Below, piece after piece: positions 8,254 to 16,300 of a stretch of 33,551 nt of DNA. Every line of letters starts with the position of its first letter. Positions within the stretch are counted from its first letter, which is position 1. The notes under the pieces were generated by a model that saw nothing but the letters and a program-made list of their open reading frames with translations, did not search any database and had not been told where the DNA came from. This DNA comes from Flavobacteriaceae bacterium. Lineage in GTDB: Bacteria; Bacteroidota; Bacteroidia; Flavobacteriales; Flavobacteriaceae. Location: NCBI GenBank assembly GCA_009693635.1, contig SHWW01000013.1, forward strand, positions 1-33,551, in the 5' to 3' direction. The position numbers and the translations under genes were made by a program.

Positions 8254-8775
8254 ATGGAAACTACAAAATTAATAGAACTTTTAAGTTATACTTTACCAGC
8301 ATTAATCACAGGAGTTCTTGCTTATTATTTCTTTGATTTACATACAAAAAATGAAGAAAGAAGACGACGGTATTTACTAAGTAAAGAAGCTCAAAAAGAC
8401 GCGTTGCCAATTCGTTTACAAGCTTTTGAACGCATGACTTTATTTTTAGAACGAATTAATCTTGCTAAATTACTAATTCGGATTACTCCAATTTCTGAAG
8501 ATAAAAAAGATTATGAAAATTATGTAATAGCACAAATTGAGCAAGAATATGAACACAATTTAACCCAACAAATATATATGTCAGATGAATGTTGGACTAT
8601 AATTGTTACGGCTAAAAACGCTACAATTCAAATGATTAGAAAAGCAAATTTGAGTGATAAAGTGGAAAATGCAAACAAATTACGTGAAGTGATTTTGAAT
8701 GATTTAATGGATAAACAATCGCCAAGTAAAGCTGCTTTATCCTTTATAAAAAATGAAGTTAATTTGATGTTTTAA
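8254..8775 (+). CDS. Hypothetical membrane-anchored protein (DUF7935-like)
   Basis: A 173-residue protein. Residues 10-28 (SYTLPALITGVLAYYFFDL) form one N-terminal membrane helix; after it comes a basic segment NEERRRRYLL and a long, mostly helical cytoplasmic domain. The phrase QKDALPIRLQAFERMTLFLERI, starting near residue 47, is a conserved feature of this flavobacterial family as I remember it; function is unknown. No catalytic motif is seen. It is a single-gene unit bounded by a divergent promoter region and a terminator. Confidence 0.75.
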   Translation: METTKLIELLSYTLPALITGVLAYYFFDLHTKNEERRRRYLLSKEAQKDALPIRLQAFERMTLFLERINLAKLLIRITPISEDKKDYENYVIAQIEQEYEHNLTQQIYMSDECWTIIVTAKNATIQMIRKANLSDKVENANKLREVILNDLMDKQSPSKAALSFIKNEVNLMF

Positions 8776-8790
8776 AAATGTTTTCATAAA

Positions 8791-8817
8791 AAAACCTTTC
8801 ATTGAAAGGTTTATTTT
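8791..8817. terminator. Bidirectional terminator between the gene at 8254 and the transketolase genes
   Basis: A 9-bp perfect stem aaacctttc (8792-8800) / gaaaggttt (8804-8812) with a 3-base loop, flanked by A-run and T-rich sequence. It lies between convergent genes. Confidence 0.75.
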
Positions 8818-8834
8818 GAAATAAATATTAGACA

Positions 8835-9788
8835 TTATTTTCTAGTCAAAACTTTTTCAACTGCTTCAACTATTGCTTGATTATTTAATTTATATTTTTC
8901 CATTAATTGAGCAGGGGTTCCGCTTTCGCCAAAGGAATCTTGAACCGCAACAAATTCTTGAGGCGCAGGATGATTTAAAGATAATACTCTAGCTATACTT
9001 TCTCCAAGACCTCCTAATATATTGTGCTCTTCAGCAGTTACGATGCATTTAGTTTTTGATAAAGATTTTAAAATCGCCGTCTCATCCAAGGGCTTAATAG
9101 TATGAATATTTATAACTTCTACTGAAATTCCTTTTGCTTCTAGGGCTTCTGCAGCCAATAAAGCTTCCCAAACTAAATGTCCAGTTGCTACAATAGTCAC
9201 ATCAGTACCTTCATTTAATACAATTGCTTTTCCAATTTCAAATGGCTCATCAGACGGCATGAAATTTGGGACAACTGGACGTCCAAAACGTAAGTAAACT
9301 GGTCCGTGATGTTCTGCAATTGCCAATGTGGCTGCTTTGGTTTGGTTATAATCACATGTATTGATTACGGTCATTCCAGGCAACATTTTCATTAATCCAA
9401 TATCTTCTAAAATTTGATGCGTTGCACCATCTTCACCAAGAGTTAATCCTGCATGTGAAGCACAAATTTTTACATTTTTATCAGAATATGCAACCGATTG
9501 ACGAATTTGATCGTAAACTCTTCCTGTAGAAAAATTCGCAAAAGTTCCTGTAAAAGGGATTTTTCCACCAATGGTTAATCCTGCTGCAATACCAATCATA
9601 TTGGCTTCTGCAATTCCGATCTGGAAAAAACGCTCTGGATGGTTTTTCTTGAAATCATCAAATTTTAAGGATCCTATCAAATCCGCGCAAAGTGCAACTA
9701 CTTTTTCATTGATTTGTCCTAATTCTGTCATTCCTGCTCCAAAACCAGAACGGGTATCTTTACTTCCAGTATTTGTATATTTTTTCAT
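8835..9788 (-). CDS. Transketolase, C-terminal subunit
   Basis: A 317-residue half transketolase containing the pyrimidine-binding and C-terminal domains. With its partner it moves two-carbon ketol units between sugar phosphates in the pentose phosphate pathway. The TPP-activating glutamate lies in IGIAEANMIGIAAG (E61). GEDGATHQ near residue 117 and PVYLRFGRP near 180 are further transketolase signatures. It starts 59 bases after the N-terminal subunit, in the same direction, and the pair replaces the usual single chain of about 660 residues; split forms are common in Bacteroidota. Confidence 0.9.
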   Translation of the reverse strand: MKKYTNTGSKDTRSGFGAGMTELGQINEKVVALCADLIGSLKFDDFKKNHPERFFQIGIAEANMIGIAAGLTIGGKIPFTGTFANFSTGRVYDQIRQSVAYSDKNVKICASHAGLTLGEDGATHQILEDIGLMKMLPGMTVINTCDYNQTKAATLAIAEHHGPVYLRFGRPVVPNFMPSDEPFEIGKAIVLNEGTDVTIVATGHLVWEALLAAEALEAKGISVEVINIHTIKPLDETAILKSLSKTKCIVTAEEHNILGGLGESIARVLSLNHPAPQEFVAVQDSFGESGTPAQLMEKYKLNNQAIVEAVEKVLTRK

Positions 9789-9847
9789 TTTTTTTAATTG
9801 AGAGATTTAAAAATTAAAGAATTATAAAATTCGTAATTAATAATTAT

Positions 9848-10699
9848 TTAGTAATCGCTTTCTCCTTCAGTATAATTTTGAGATAATGCAGTTTCTAGTT
9901 GTGCATCATTTGGCGCTTTTCCGTGCCAAGCATGACTAAACATCATAAAATCAACACCATTTCCCATTTCAGTGTGTAACAAAACACAAACGGGTTTTCC
10001 TTTTCCAGTTCTCGATTTTGCATCGTTCATTCCTGAAATAATAGCCTCAATGTTATTTCCTTCTTTAATTTCTAATACATCCCAATCAAAAGCTTCGAAT
10101 TTTGCACGAATACTTCCCATTGCTAAAACTTCATCTGTAGATCCGTCAATTTGCTTACCGTTAAGATCTATTGTAGCAATTAGATTATCAACTTTTTTTG
10201 CTGATGCATACATAATTGCTTCCCAGTTTTGACCTTCTTGCAATTCGCCATCACCATGAAGCGTGTAGATAATGTGTTTATCCCCATTTAGTTTTTTAGC
10301 TTGAGCTGCACCTATTCCTACTGATAGTCCTTGTCCCAATGAACCGGATGCAATTCTAACACCTGGTAAATTGTCATGAGTGGTTGGATGACCTTGTAAT
10401 CTAGAATTAATTAATCTGAAAGTAGCCAATTCTGGGACAGGAAAGTAGCCACTTCTTGCTAAAACACTATAGAATACAGGAGAAATATGCCCGTTAGAAA
10501 GGAAGAATAAATCTTCATCTATACCGTCCATGTCGAACCCTTCCTTTCTATCCATAATGTTTTGATAAAGTGCTACCAAAAATTCTGTACAACCAAGAGA
10601 ACCACCTGGATGACCTGAATTTACAGCGTGAACCATTCGAAGGATATCCCTTCTAACTTGGATTGTTAAATTGTTTAATTGTTGTGCGTTGGGCTTCAT
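9848..10699 (-). CDS. Transketolase, N-terminal subunit
   Basis: A 283-residue half transketolase with the TPP diphosphate-binding domain. GHPGGSLG is at residues 29-36, and the TPP/Mg motif runs from GDGELQEGQNWEA (149-161) to N180. The frame is open back to 10801, but that extension has no family similarity and contains the promoter; the start MKPNAQQLNN at 10699 sits 25 bases downstream of a good -7 box. It forms an operon with the C-terminal half. Active sites of transketolases lie at the interface of the two domains, so the subunits must assemble to work. Confidence 0.9.
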   Translation of the reverse strand: MKPNAQQLNNLTIQVRRDILRMVHAVNSGHPGGSLGCTEFLVALYQNIMDRKEGFDMDGIDEDLFFLSNGHISPVFYSVLARSGYFPVPELATFRLINSRLQGHPTTHDNLPGVRIASGSLGQGLSVGIGAAQAKKLNGDKHIIYTLHGDGELQEGQNWEAIMYASAKKVDNLIATIDLNGKQIDGSTDEVLAMGSIRAKFEAFDWDVLEIKEGNNIEAIISGMNDAKSRTGKGKPVCVLLHTEMGNGVDFMMFSHAWHGKAPNDAQLETALSQNYTEGESDY

Positions 10700-10724
10700 T
10701 TTGTGAGTTATTTTTAAACTGTTG

Positions 10725-10753
10725 CAAAGATAATCAGATAACTCGGTTGGCAA
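10725..10753 (-). promoter_or_regulatory. Promoter of the split transketolase operon
   Basis: On the minus strand TATCTTTG (10732 to 10725) matches the -7 consensus, and TTG (10753 to 10751) lies 18 bases upstream in the -33 position. This is one of the best full flavobacterial promoters in the window. Confidence 0.65.
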
Positions 10754-10813
10754 AATTCTAAAAATAAAAAATCCTAACAAACTAGTATATTTTATTAACA
10801 ATTCTATATTTTT

Positions 10814-12742
10814 TTAATTGCCTAACTTTTGATCCACTACTCGGTTCATATAATCTTGAATGAAGGCCTTACAATTGAGTTCTAGTGTATTCATTTCGCC
10901 ATTTCTATGAGCAATTAAATTTGTTTTAAAGGCTTTGTCGTCTTTATCATAAAAACCTATCGCGTTAGTTCCATCGAAAGTACAGATGTAATTTCCTCTC
11001 GAAAATTGATAAATTGTTCCTGTAGAATTGATTACAAATGGAGTACTTGTTTTTGTATCAAAAAGACTTCTACCCCAGCTTCTAAAAGGTTTTTCGTATC
11101 CAATCAAGTCTAAAATTGTTGGATAAATATCTATTTGCTGAGCTAAATCAGTATTCACTCCTACTAATTTGCTGTCGGGTTTGTAGATAATGATGGGAAT
11201 TGCAAAACGGTTTATTGGTTTTTGAAATTCGTCATAATATATTTGGTTGCAATGATCTGCAACAAAAACAAAAATAGTATTTGAAAACCAAGGTTCTTTT
11301 TTGGCTTCATTGAAAAAGCGTTTCAAGGAATAATCGGTATATTCAGCACATTTATGAATAGGAACTCCTCCTTCATGAAATTTGTTTTTATACTTTTCAG
11401 GGATAATATATGGTTCATGAGAAGAAATTGTAAATACAGATGCAAAAAAAGGTGTTTTCTTTTTATCGAGTGTTATTTTCATAAATTGCAGAAATGGTTC
11501 GTCCCAAATTCCCCAAAAACCATCAAATTGAGAATCATCATTGAATTCATTTCTTCCGTAATATTTATCAATGCCTAGTATGTTAGAAAACCCTAAAAAA
11601 CCCATAGAACCGTTAGCAGCTCCGTGAAAAAAAGAGGTGTTATATCCTTCACTTTTTAAAGTGGAAACTAAAGATTCTATTTTTTGTTTTGGATAGGGAG
11701 ACGATGTAAAAGCATCTTTAAAAGCAGGAATTCCTGCCAATACTGATGACATTCCGTGGATAGATTGACGCCCATTTGCGTAAGCATTGGTATAAATCAT
11801 GCTGTGTTGTGACAAGGAATCTAAAAAAGGAGCGTGACTTTTATAGTTTGGAATTTTAGCATCTTTGTTGAGCGCTCCTATATATTCGCGACCATAGCTT
11901 TCCAAAATAAAAACGACTACATTTGGCTTTGTTTTAGGATTATTATGATACGTTTTTATGGGTTGAACCAAACTATTAATAACTTGTGAATTTAATTCCT
12001 TAAAATTGGTTTTAATAAAACTATTGCTAAATAATGTTCTAATAATAGCAAAAGGAGTATTTAAAACAATATCCGAATGAACAATATTTTTTACGTGACG
12101 ACTTGCGTCTAATATATTAATTGGTCGGGTTGACTTTTTGAAATCGCCACCACGAATTCCTCCTATAATCATTAGTGCTACAAACAGAAAACCTACTATT
12201 GAAAATCCAAAATAAGCTACTTTTTTTGTAGGTTGAAATTCCAAAACCTTGACTTTTTTGTATAAATAAATCCAAAGTGTTGAAAAAAGCAGAAATAATA
12301 CCCAAACATGCCAATAATCGAAAATAAAACTTATAAATAGTGGTAATAAATTAGTTTCGTGTTTCATAACATTCCAAACTACAATAGTAGTTCTTGCAAA
12401 AGTAAATTTGTAATAAATAAAATCTATAAAATTAGTGGCATAGGTCAATAAATTCAATGAAAAATACAAATAAAACAAGAATTTTTGATAGCTGTGATTA
12501 GTGTTTATAAAAATTGGAAAAATTGAACACACTATAAATAATAGGTTTGTATATAGAATAGCAGTGGTATCAAAAGCCAATCCATAATAACAAAGCGATA
12601 GAAAATCAGAAATAGAATCGACTTGAAGTAAACTAAAATTATAAATATAAAATAATACACGGGCAAAAAAAGAAAACACATATGCAAGGAAAAGTCTATA
12701 AAAGAGTACTTTGTATTCGTTTAAGCGCAGATGTTGTTGCAT
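10814..12742 (-). CDS. LtaS-like membrane sulfatase-fold phosphotransferase
   Basis: A 642-residue protein with about five N-terminal membrane helices (residues 10-200) and a C-terminal alkaline-phosphatase/sulfatase-fold domain outside the cytoplasm (from about 270). Metal and catalytic signatures: VVFILESYGREY with E281, ANGRQSIHG with S327 where LtaS has its nucleophilic threonine, SSHEPY with H442, and VADHCNQ with D496-H497. The family includes LTA synthase and phosphoethanolamine or phosphoglycerol transferases. Gram-negative cells lack lipoteichoic acid, so the substrate is probably a lipid or periplasmic glycan headgroup; this is inference. It lies 12 bases upstream of the longest reading of the transketolase gene but has its own -7 box. 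Confidence 0.85.
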   Translation of the reverse strand: MQQHLRLNEYKVLFYRLFLAYVFSFFARVLFYIYNFSLLQVDSISDFLSLCYYGLAFDTTAILYTNLLFIVCSIFPIFINTNHSYQKFLFYLYFSLNLLTYATNFIDFIYYKFTFARTTIVVWNVMKHETNLLPLFISFIFDYWHVWVLFLLFSTLWIYLYKKVKVLEFQPTKKVAYFGFSIVGFLFVALMIIGGIRGGDFKKSTRPINILDASRHVKNIVHSDIVLNTPFAIIRTLFSNSFIKTNFKELNSQVINSLVQPIKTYHNNPKTKPNVVVFILESYGREYIGALNKDAKIPNYKSHAPFLDSLSQHSMIYTNAYANGRQSIHGMSSVLAGIPAFKDAFTSSPYPKQKIESLVSTLKSEGYNTSFFHGAANGSMGFLGFSNILGIDKYYGRNEFNDDSQFDGFWGIWDEPFLQFMKITLDKKKTPFFASVFTISSHEPYIIPEKYKNKFHEGGVPIHKCAEYTDYSLKRFFNEAKKEPWFSNTIFVFVADHCNQIYYDEFQKPINRFAIPIIIYKPDSKLVGVNTDLAQQIDIYPTILDLIGYEKPFRSWGRSLFDTKTSTPFVINSTGTIYQFSRGNYICTFDGTNAIGFYDKDDKAFKTNLIAHRNGEMNTLELNCKAFIQDYMNRVVDQKLGN

Positions 12743-12765
12743 GTTGCAAGTAGTTAATTTGTAGG

Positions 12766-12773
12766 CAAATATA
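12766..12773 (-). promoter_or_regulatory. -7 box for the LtaS-like gene
   Basis: TATATTTG on the minus strand, 23 bases before the ATG at 12742. Matches TAnnTTTG; no clear -33 TTG. Confidence 0.5.
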
Positions 12774-12855
12774 TTACAAAATTAATTATTAGTTAAGTTA
12801 AAGTAAATACAAAGTAAATTTTGAAATGAAATTTATAAAAATGTCGAAATGTTGC

Positions 12856-12925
12856 GTGAGTGATGACAGTAGAAATCCTCTTGCTAGCGATGTGGAGCGG
12901 GAGATTGTAGCGAAAAGCAAGACCG
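12856..12925 (+). repeat. Dispersed intergenic repeat, copy 1
   Basis: A roughly 70-base GC-richer block aligning with the reverse complement of 27486-27556 almost without gaps. Shared anchors are GTGAG/GCGAG, GAT-n-ACAG, GAAATC, GTGGA, AGATTG-n-AG, A-n-AGC and CCG in the same order and spacing. Copy 1 can form a stem tcttgct (12879-12885) / agcaaga (12916-12922). Similar elements are scattered in Flavobacterium genomes to my recollection. No coding potential. Confidence 0.65.
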
Positions 12926-13049
12926 ATTTTACTGTAAGACTAGCTTGTTTGTTGGAAATTTTATAAACGAGGGTATAAGACAAAAAAAGTATATATTGTC
13001 TTGGAGTTAATTTATTTGGTATTTCACAAATCGTAAATCACAATTCTCT

Positions 13050-13057
13050 TATCTTTG
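13050..13057 (+). promoter_or_regulatory. -7 box for tgt
   Basis: TATCTTTG, 18 bases before the ATG at 13076. It overlaps the in-frame TTG at 13055, which makes that upstream start impossible on a transcript from this promoter. Confidence 0.6.
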
Positions 13058-13075
13058 CGGACTGAAAAAGCCTAT

Positions 13076-14206
13076 ATGAAGTTTGATTTATTAAAGACTG
13101 ATCCGCAATCTCAAGCCCGAGCGGGAACAATTACAACCGATCATGGGCTAATTGAAACACCAATTTTTATGCCAGTGGGAACTGTGGCGTCCGTAAAAGG
13201 CGTGCATCAGCGCGAGTTGAAGGAAGAAATTAATCCTGATATTATTCTTGGAAATACGTACCATTTGTATTTGCGTCCGCAAACTGAAATTCTTGAAAAA
13301 GCGGGTGGACTGCATAAATTTATGAATTGGGATAGGAATATTTTGACTGATTCTGGAGGTTATCAAGTGTATTCCCTTTCGGCAAATAGAAAAATTAAGG
13401 AAGAAGGGGTGAAATTCAAATCGCACATTGACGGTTCGTATCATTTTTTTACACCCGAAAATGTGATGGAAATTCAACGAACTATTGGAGCTGATATTAT
13501 TATGGCTTTTGATGAATGTACGCCGTATCCGTGTGATTATAAATATGCGCAACGCTCCATGCACATGACACATCGTTGGTTGGATCGTTGTATCAATCAC
13601 TTGGAAAAAGTGCCAATAAAATACGATTACGATCAAACTTTTTTCCCAATTGTTCAGGGAAGTACTTATAAAGATTTGCGCATGCAATCGGCAGAATATA
13701 TTGCCAATTCTGGCGCGCAAGGAAATGCTATTGGCGGACTTTCTGTGGGGGAACCTGCTGAAGAAATGTATGCAATGACAGAAATTGTTACTGCAATTTT
13801 ACCACAAGACAAACCGAGATATTTAATGGGTGTAGGTACTCCAATTAATATTCTGGAGAATATTGCCCTTGGAATTGATATGTTTGATTGTGTGATGCCG
13901 ACAAGAAATGCAAGAAATGGGATGTTGTTCACGGCAAACGGGACGATAAATATTAAAAATAGAAAATGGGCTGACGATTTTTCGCCTGTTGACGAAATGG
14001 GATTGACATTTGTAGATACGGAATATTCAAAAGCATATTTGCGCCACCTTTTTGCTGCCAATGAATATCTTGGAAAGCAAATTGCTACGATTCACAATCT
14101 TGGTTTTTATATGTGGTTGGTTCGTGAAGCCAGAAAGCATATCTTAGCGGGAGATTTCAAAGTTTGGAAACAAATGATGGTTAAAAATATGAGTCATAGA
14201 TTGTAA
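13076..14206 (+). CDS. tgt: tRNA-guanine transglycosylase, zinc-site variant
   Basis: A 376-residue Tgt, which swaps guanine 34 of GUN-anticodon tRNAs for preQ1 during queuosine synthesis. Catalytic and binding residues are intact: D92 in LTDSGGYQV, D146 and C148 in AFDECTP, Q194 in PIVQGS, G220-G221 and the nucleophile D271 in MFDCVMPTR. The canonical zinc ligands C-x-C-xx-C near the C-terminus are absent: the aligned segment DEMGLTFVDTEY has G309, T311 and D314 in those places, while the fourth ligand H340 (ATIHNL) remains. Spacing is unchanged, so this is replacement, not deletion. The start at 13076 follows the -7 box. The LptF/LptG gene begins 7 bases after its stop. Confidence 0.93.
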   Translation: MKFDLLKTDPQSQARAGTITTDHGLIETPIFMPVGTVASVKGVHQRELKEEINPDIILGNTYHLYLRPQTEILEKAGGLHKFMNWDRNILTDSGGYQVYSLSANRKIKEEGVKFKSHIDGSYHFFTPENVMEIQRTIGADIIMAFDECTPYPCDYKYAQRSMHMTHRWLDRCINHLEKVPIKYDYDQTFFPIVQGSTYKDLRMQSAEYIANSGAQGNAIGGLSVGEPAEEMYAMTEIVTAILPQDKPRYLMGVGTPINILENIALGIDMFDCVMPTRNARNGMLFTANGTINIKNRKWADDFSPVDEMGLTFVDTEYSKAYLRHLFAANEYLGKQIATIHNLGFYMWLVREARKHILAGDFKVWKQMMVKNMSHRL

Positions 14207-14213
14207 TAGCATT

Positions 14214-15296
14214 ATGAAAATAATAGACAAATACATATTAAAACGCTATTTGATTACCTTTTTTGTAATGTTGGTGATGTTTATTCCAATTGGAATAATC
14301 ATTGATGTATCAGAGAAAGTCGATAAAATGCTTGAAAACAAAATTCCGTTTTCGGCAATTGCGCTGTATTATTTTCACTTTACTGTTTATTTTGCAAATC
14401 TATTATTCCCTATATTTTTATTCCTATCGATAATTTGGTTTACGTCAAAATTAGCTAACAATACTGAGGTAATTGCAATATTAAGCTCTGGAATATCTTT
14501 TACAAGATTCATGCGTCCTTATTTAATTGGGGCTACAATAGTTTCAGTCTTAGCGTTTTTAATGGGGATATTTTTATTACCAAAAGCCAGCGAGGGTTTT
14601 AATAATTTTAGATATACTTATTTAAGAACCGGTGGTAAGGAATTAATGCGGGAGAATTCCGATGTTTTCAGACAAATTAGTAAAGACGAATACATCTATG
14701 TGGGAAGTTTCAACCAAGTGTCGAAGATGGCATTTAATTTTTCTATGGAAAAATTCGATAAAGATCAATTAAAATATAAAATTACTGCTAGTAGAATTAA
14801 ATGGAATCCGTTACAAAAAAACTACACTCTTTTTGATTTTACTAAAAGAAAGGTTGGAAAATTATCTGATGAAATTGAAATATCTGAGAAAAAAGATACT
14901 GTATTTAGTTTTGATCTCGAAGATTTAACCCCAATGGTTTATGTTGCAGAAACGCTATCCATATTGGAATTAAATCATTTCATAGACAAAGAAATTAAGA
15001 GAGGGAACTCCAATATTAGCATTTATTTAGTGGTACTTTATAAAAAATACAGCTTACCTGTTTCGGCATTTATTCTCACCATTATTGCACTTTCAGTTTC
15101 TTCGATGAAGCGAAGAGGCGGAATGGGAATCAATTTAGCAATAGGAATTGCAATCGCATTTGCCTTTGTATTTTTTGACAAAATATTTGGTGCATTAGCC
15201 GAAAAATCGACCATAAACCCTTTTATTGCGGTATGGCTACCAAACTTATTATTTGGAATACTCGCAATTTACCTCCTTCGAAATGCCAAACGATAA
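14214..15296 (+). CDS. LptF/LptG (YjgP/YjgQ) family permease
   Basis: A 360-residue inner-membrane subunit of the LPS transporter LptB2FG, which extracts LPS and passes it to LptC. It has the family layout: three N-terminal helices (ITFFVMLVMFIPIGIIIDV, a helix near 55-75, and one near 95-120), a periplasmic jellyroll-like domain (about 130-265) and three C-terminal helices from about 275. The phrase LANNTEVIAILSSGISFTRFMRPY after the second helix is the coupling region. LptF and LptG are hard to tell apart here. It follows tgt by 7 bases and overlaps the next gene by 14 bases, so all three are one operon. Confidence 0.88.
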   Translation: MKIIDKYILKRYLITFFVMLVMFIPIGIIIDVSEKVDKMLENKIPFSAIALYYFHFTVYFANLLFPIFLFLSIIWFTSKLANNTEVIAILSSGISFTRFMRPYLIGATIVSVLAFLMGIFLLPKASEGFNNFRYTYLRTGGKELMRENSDVFRQISKDEYIYVGSFNQVSKMAFNFSMEKFDKDQLKYKITASRIKWNPLQKNYTLFDFTKRKVGKLSDEIEISEKKDTVFSFDLEDLTPMVYVAETLSILELNHFIDKEIKRGNSNISIYLVVLYKKYSLPVSAFILTIIALSVSSMKRRGGMGINLAIGIAIAFAFVFFDKIFGALAEKSTINPFIAVWLPNLLFGILAIYLLRNAKR

Positions 15297-16170
15297 CTTA
15301 AAGAGCTACTTACATCTCCATTTTATTGTATTTGTTTGGGGATTTACAGCGGTTCTAGGAAAACTAATTTCACTAGATTCTTTGCCTTTAGTTTGGTTCC
15401 GAATGCTGCTGGCCATAGGTTTCATATTGATTTATATTGGAATCAATAAAACTTCTTTAAAAGTTCCAAAAAAAACATTTATCGGATTTCTATTTGCGGG
15501 ATTAATCATTGCTTTACATTGGTTTACCTTCTTTAAAGCAATCAAGGTTTCCAATATTTCAGTTACTCTGGCTTGTTTATCTACAGGAGCCTTTTTTGCC
15601 TCTTTATTGGAACCTATTTTCTATGGAAGAAAAATTATTTGGTATGAAGTATTATTTGGAATCGTAGTTTTTTTAGGACTTTACATCATTTTTAATATCG
15701 ACGGGCAGTTTATAAACGGAATCTTATTGGCGTTAAGCTCTGCATTTTTATCCGCTTTATTTTCTATGATTAATGGCAAATATGTTAAAGAATATGATCC
15801 TTCAATAATCTCTTTTTACGAGCTTTTAGGGGGTGTTTTATTTTTCTCGATTTTGCTTTTATATTCAGGAAGTTTCAACTCAAAATTTTTTGAAATATCA
15901 AATTCCGACTGGATTTACCTCGTCATTCTAAGTACTTTCTGCACCGCCTACGCGTTCATAGCATCGGTAAAAGTGATGAAATTTTTAAGTCCTTATACTG
16001 TAATGCTAACCATTAATTTGGAACCTATTTATGGAATAATTTTAGCCGTAATTGTATTTAAAGAGACTGAAAAAATGAGTGTCAATTTTTATATTGGTGC
16101 TTTAATTATTTTGTCAACTGTAATTCTAAACGGAGTTATAAAATATTTCCATAAAACTAAAAATAGTTAA
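15283..16170 (+). CDS. EamA/DMT family transporter
   Basis: A 295-residue membrane protein with about ten hydrophobic helices in two five-helix halves, the EamA arrangement of the drug/metabolite transporter superfamily. The start MPNDNLKSYLHLHF at 15283 gives a normal N-terminus entering the first helix (FIVFVWGFTAVLGKLI); an earlier in-frame codon at 15226 would add 19 residues inside the preceding gene. It overlaps the LptF/LptG-like gene by 14 bases. Conserved features include PLVWFRMLLA in the first half and NLEPIYGIILAVIVFKE near the end. The substrate is unknown. Confidence 0.87.
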   Translation: MPNDNLKSYLHLHFIVFVWGFTAVLGKLISLDSLPLVWFRMLLAIGFILIYIGINKTSLKVPKKTFIGFLFAGLIIALHWFTFFKAIKVSNISVTLACLSTGAFFASLLEPIFYGRKIIWYEVLFGIVVFLGLYIIFNIDGQFINGILLALSSAFLSALFSMINGKYVKEYDPSIISFYELLGGVLFFSILLLYSGSFNSKFFEISNSDWIYLVILSTFCTAYAFIASVKVMKFLSPYTVMLTINLEPIYGIILAVIVFKETEKMSVNFYIGALIILSTVILNGVIKYFHKTKNS

Positions 16171-16264
16171 AAAGCAATATACTTAATCTCAAACGACCAT
16201 TTATCTTTGAACTAATTAATGTCATTTTCCATTCATTAAATTTTTCAATCTTTAAATTAAAAAC

Positions 16265-16272
16265 TATATTTG
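16265..16272 (+). promoter_or_regulatory. -7 box for accA
   Basis: TATATTTG, 28 bases before the accA ATG. A second box, TATCTTTG at 16202-16209, lies upstream and could be an alternative promoter. Confidence 0.5.
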
Positions 16273-16300
16273 CCTTCTAAAATATAAAAGCACATACCCT

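Larger units (their letters stand above)
12743..13075. other. Non-coding gap between LtaS-like gene and tgt
   Basis: About 330 bases without a convincing gene. It holds the -7 box of the LtaS-like gene at 12766-12773, a GC-richer dispersed repeat at 12856-12925, an inverted repeat aagacaa/ttgtctt (12977-12983 and 12996-13002, 12-base loop) of unknown meaning, and the tgt -7 box at 13050-13057. Confidence 0.6.

Noticed and set aside
10699..10801. N-terminal extension of the transketolase N-subunit
   Set aside because: The added 34 residues have no family match, and the -7 box lies within them, so this part would not be on the transcript.
12798..12983. A 61-codon minus-strand frame (starts MSYTLVYKIS)
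   Set aside because: It runs through the dispersed repeat and has no promoter, no family similarity and odd composition.
13148..13720. A 190-codon minus-strand frame antisense to tgt
   Set aside because: It lies wholly inside the clearly coding tgt gene; its protein is rich in I, H and F, as expected of a mirrored frame.
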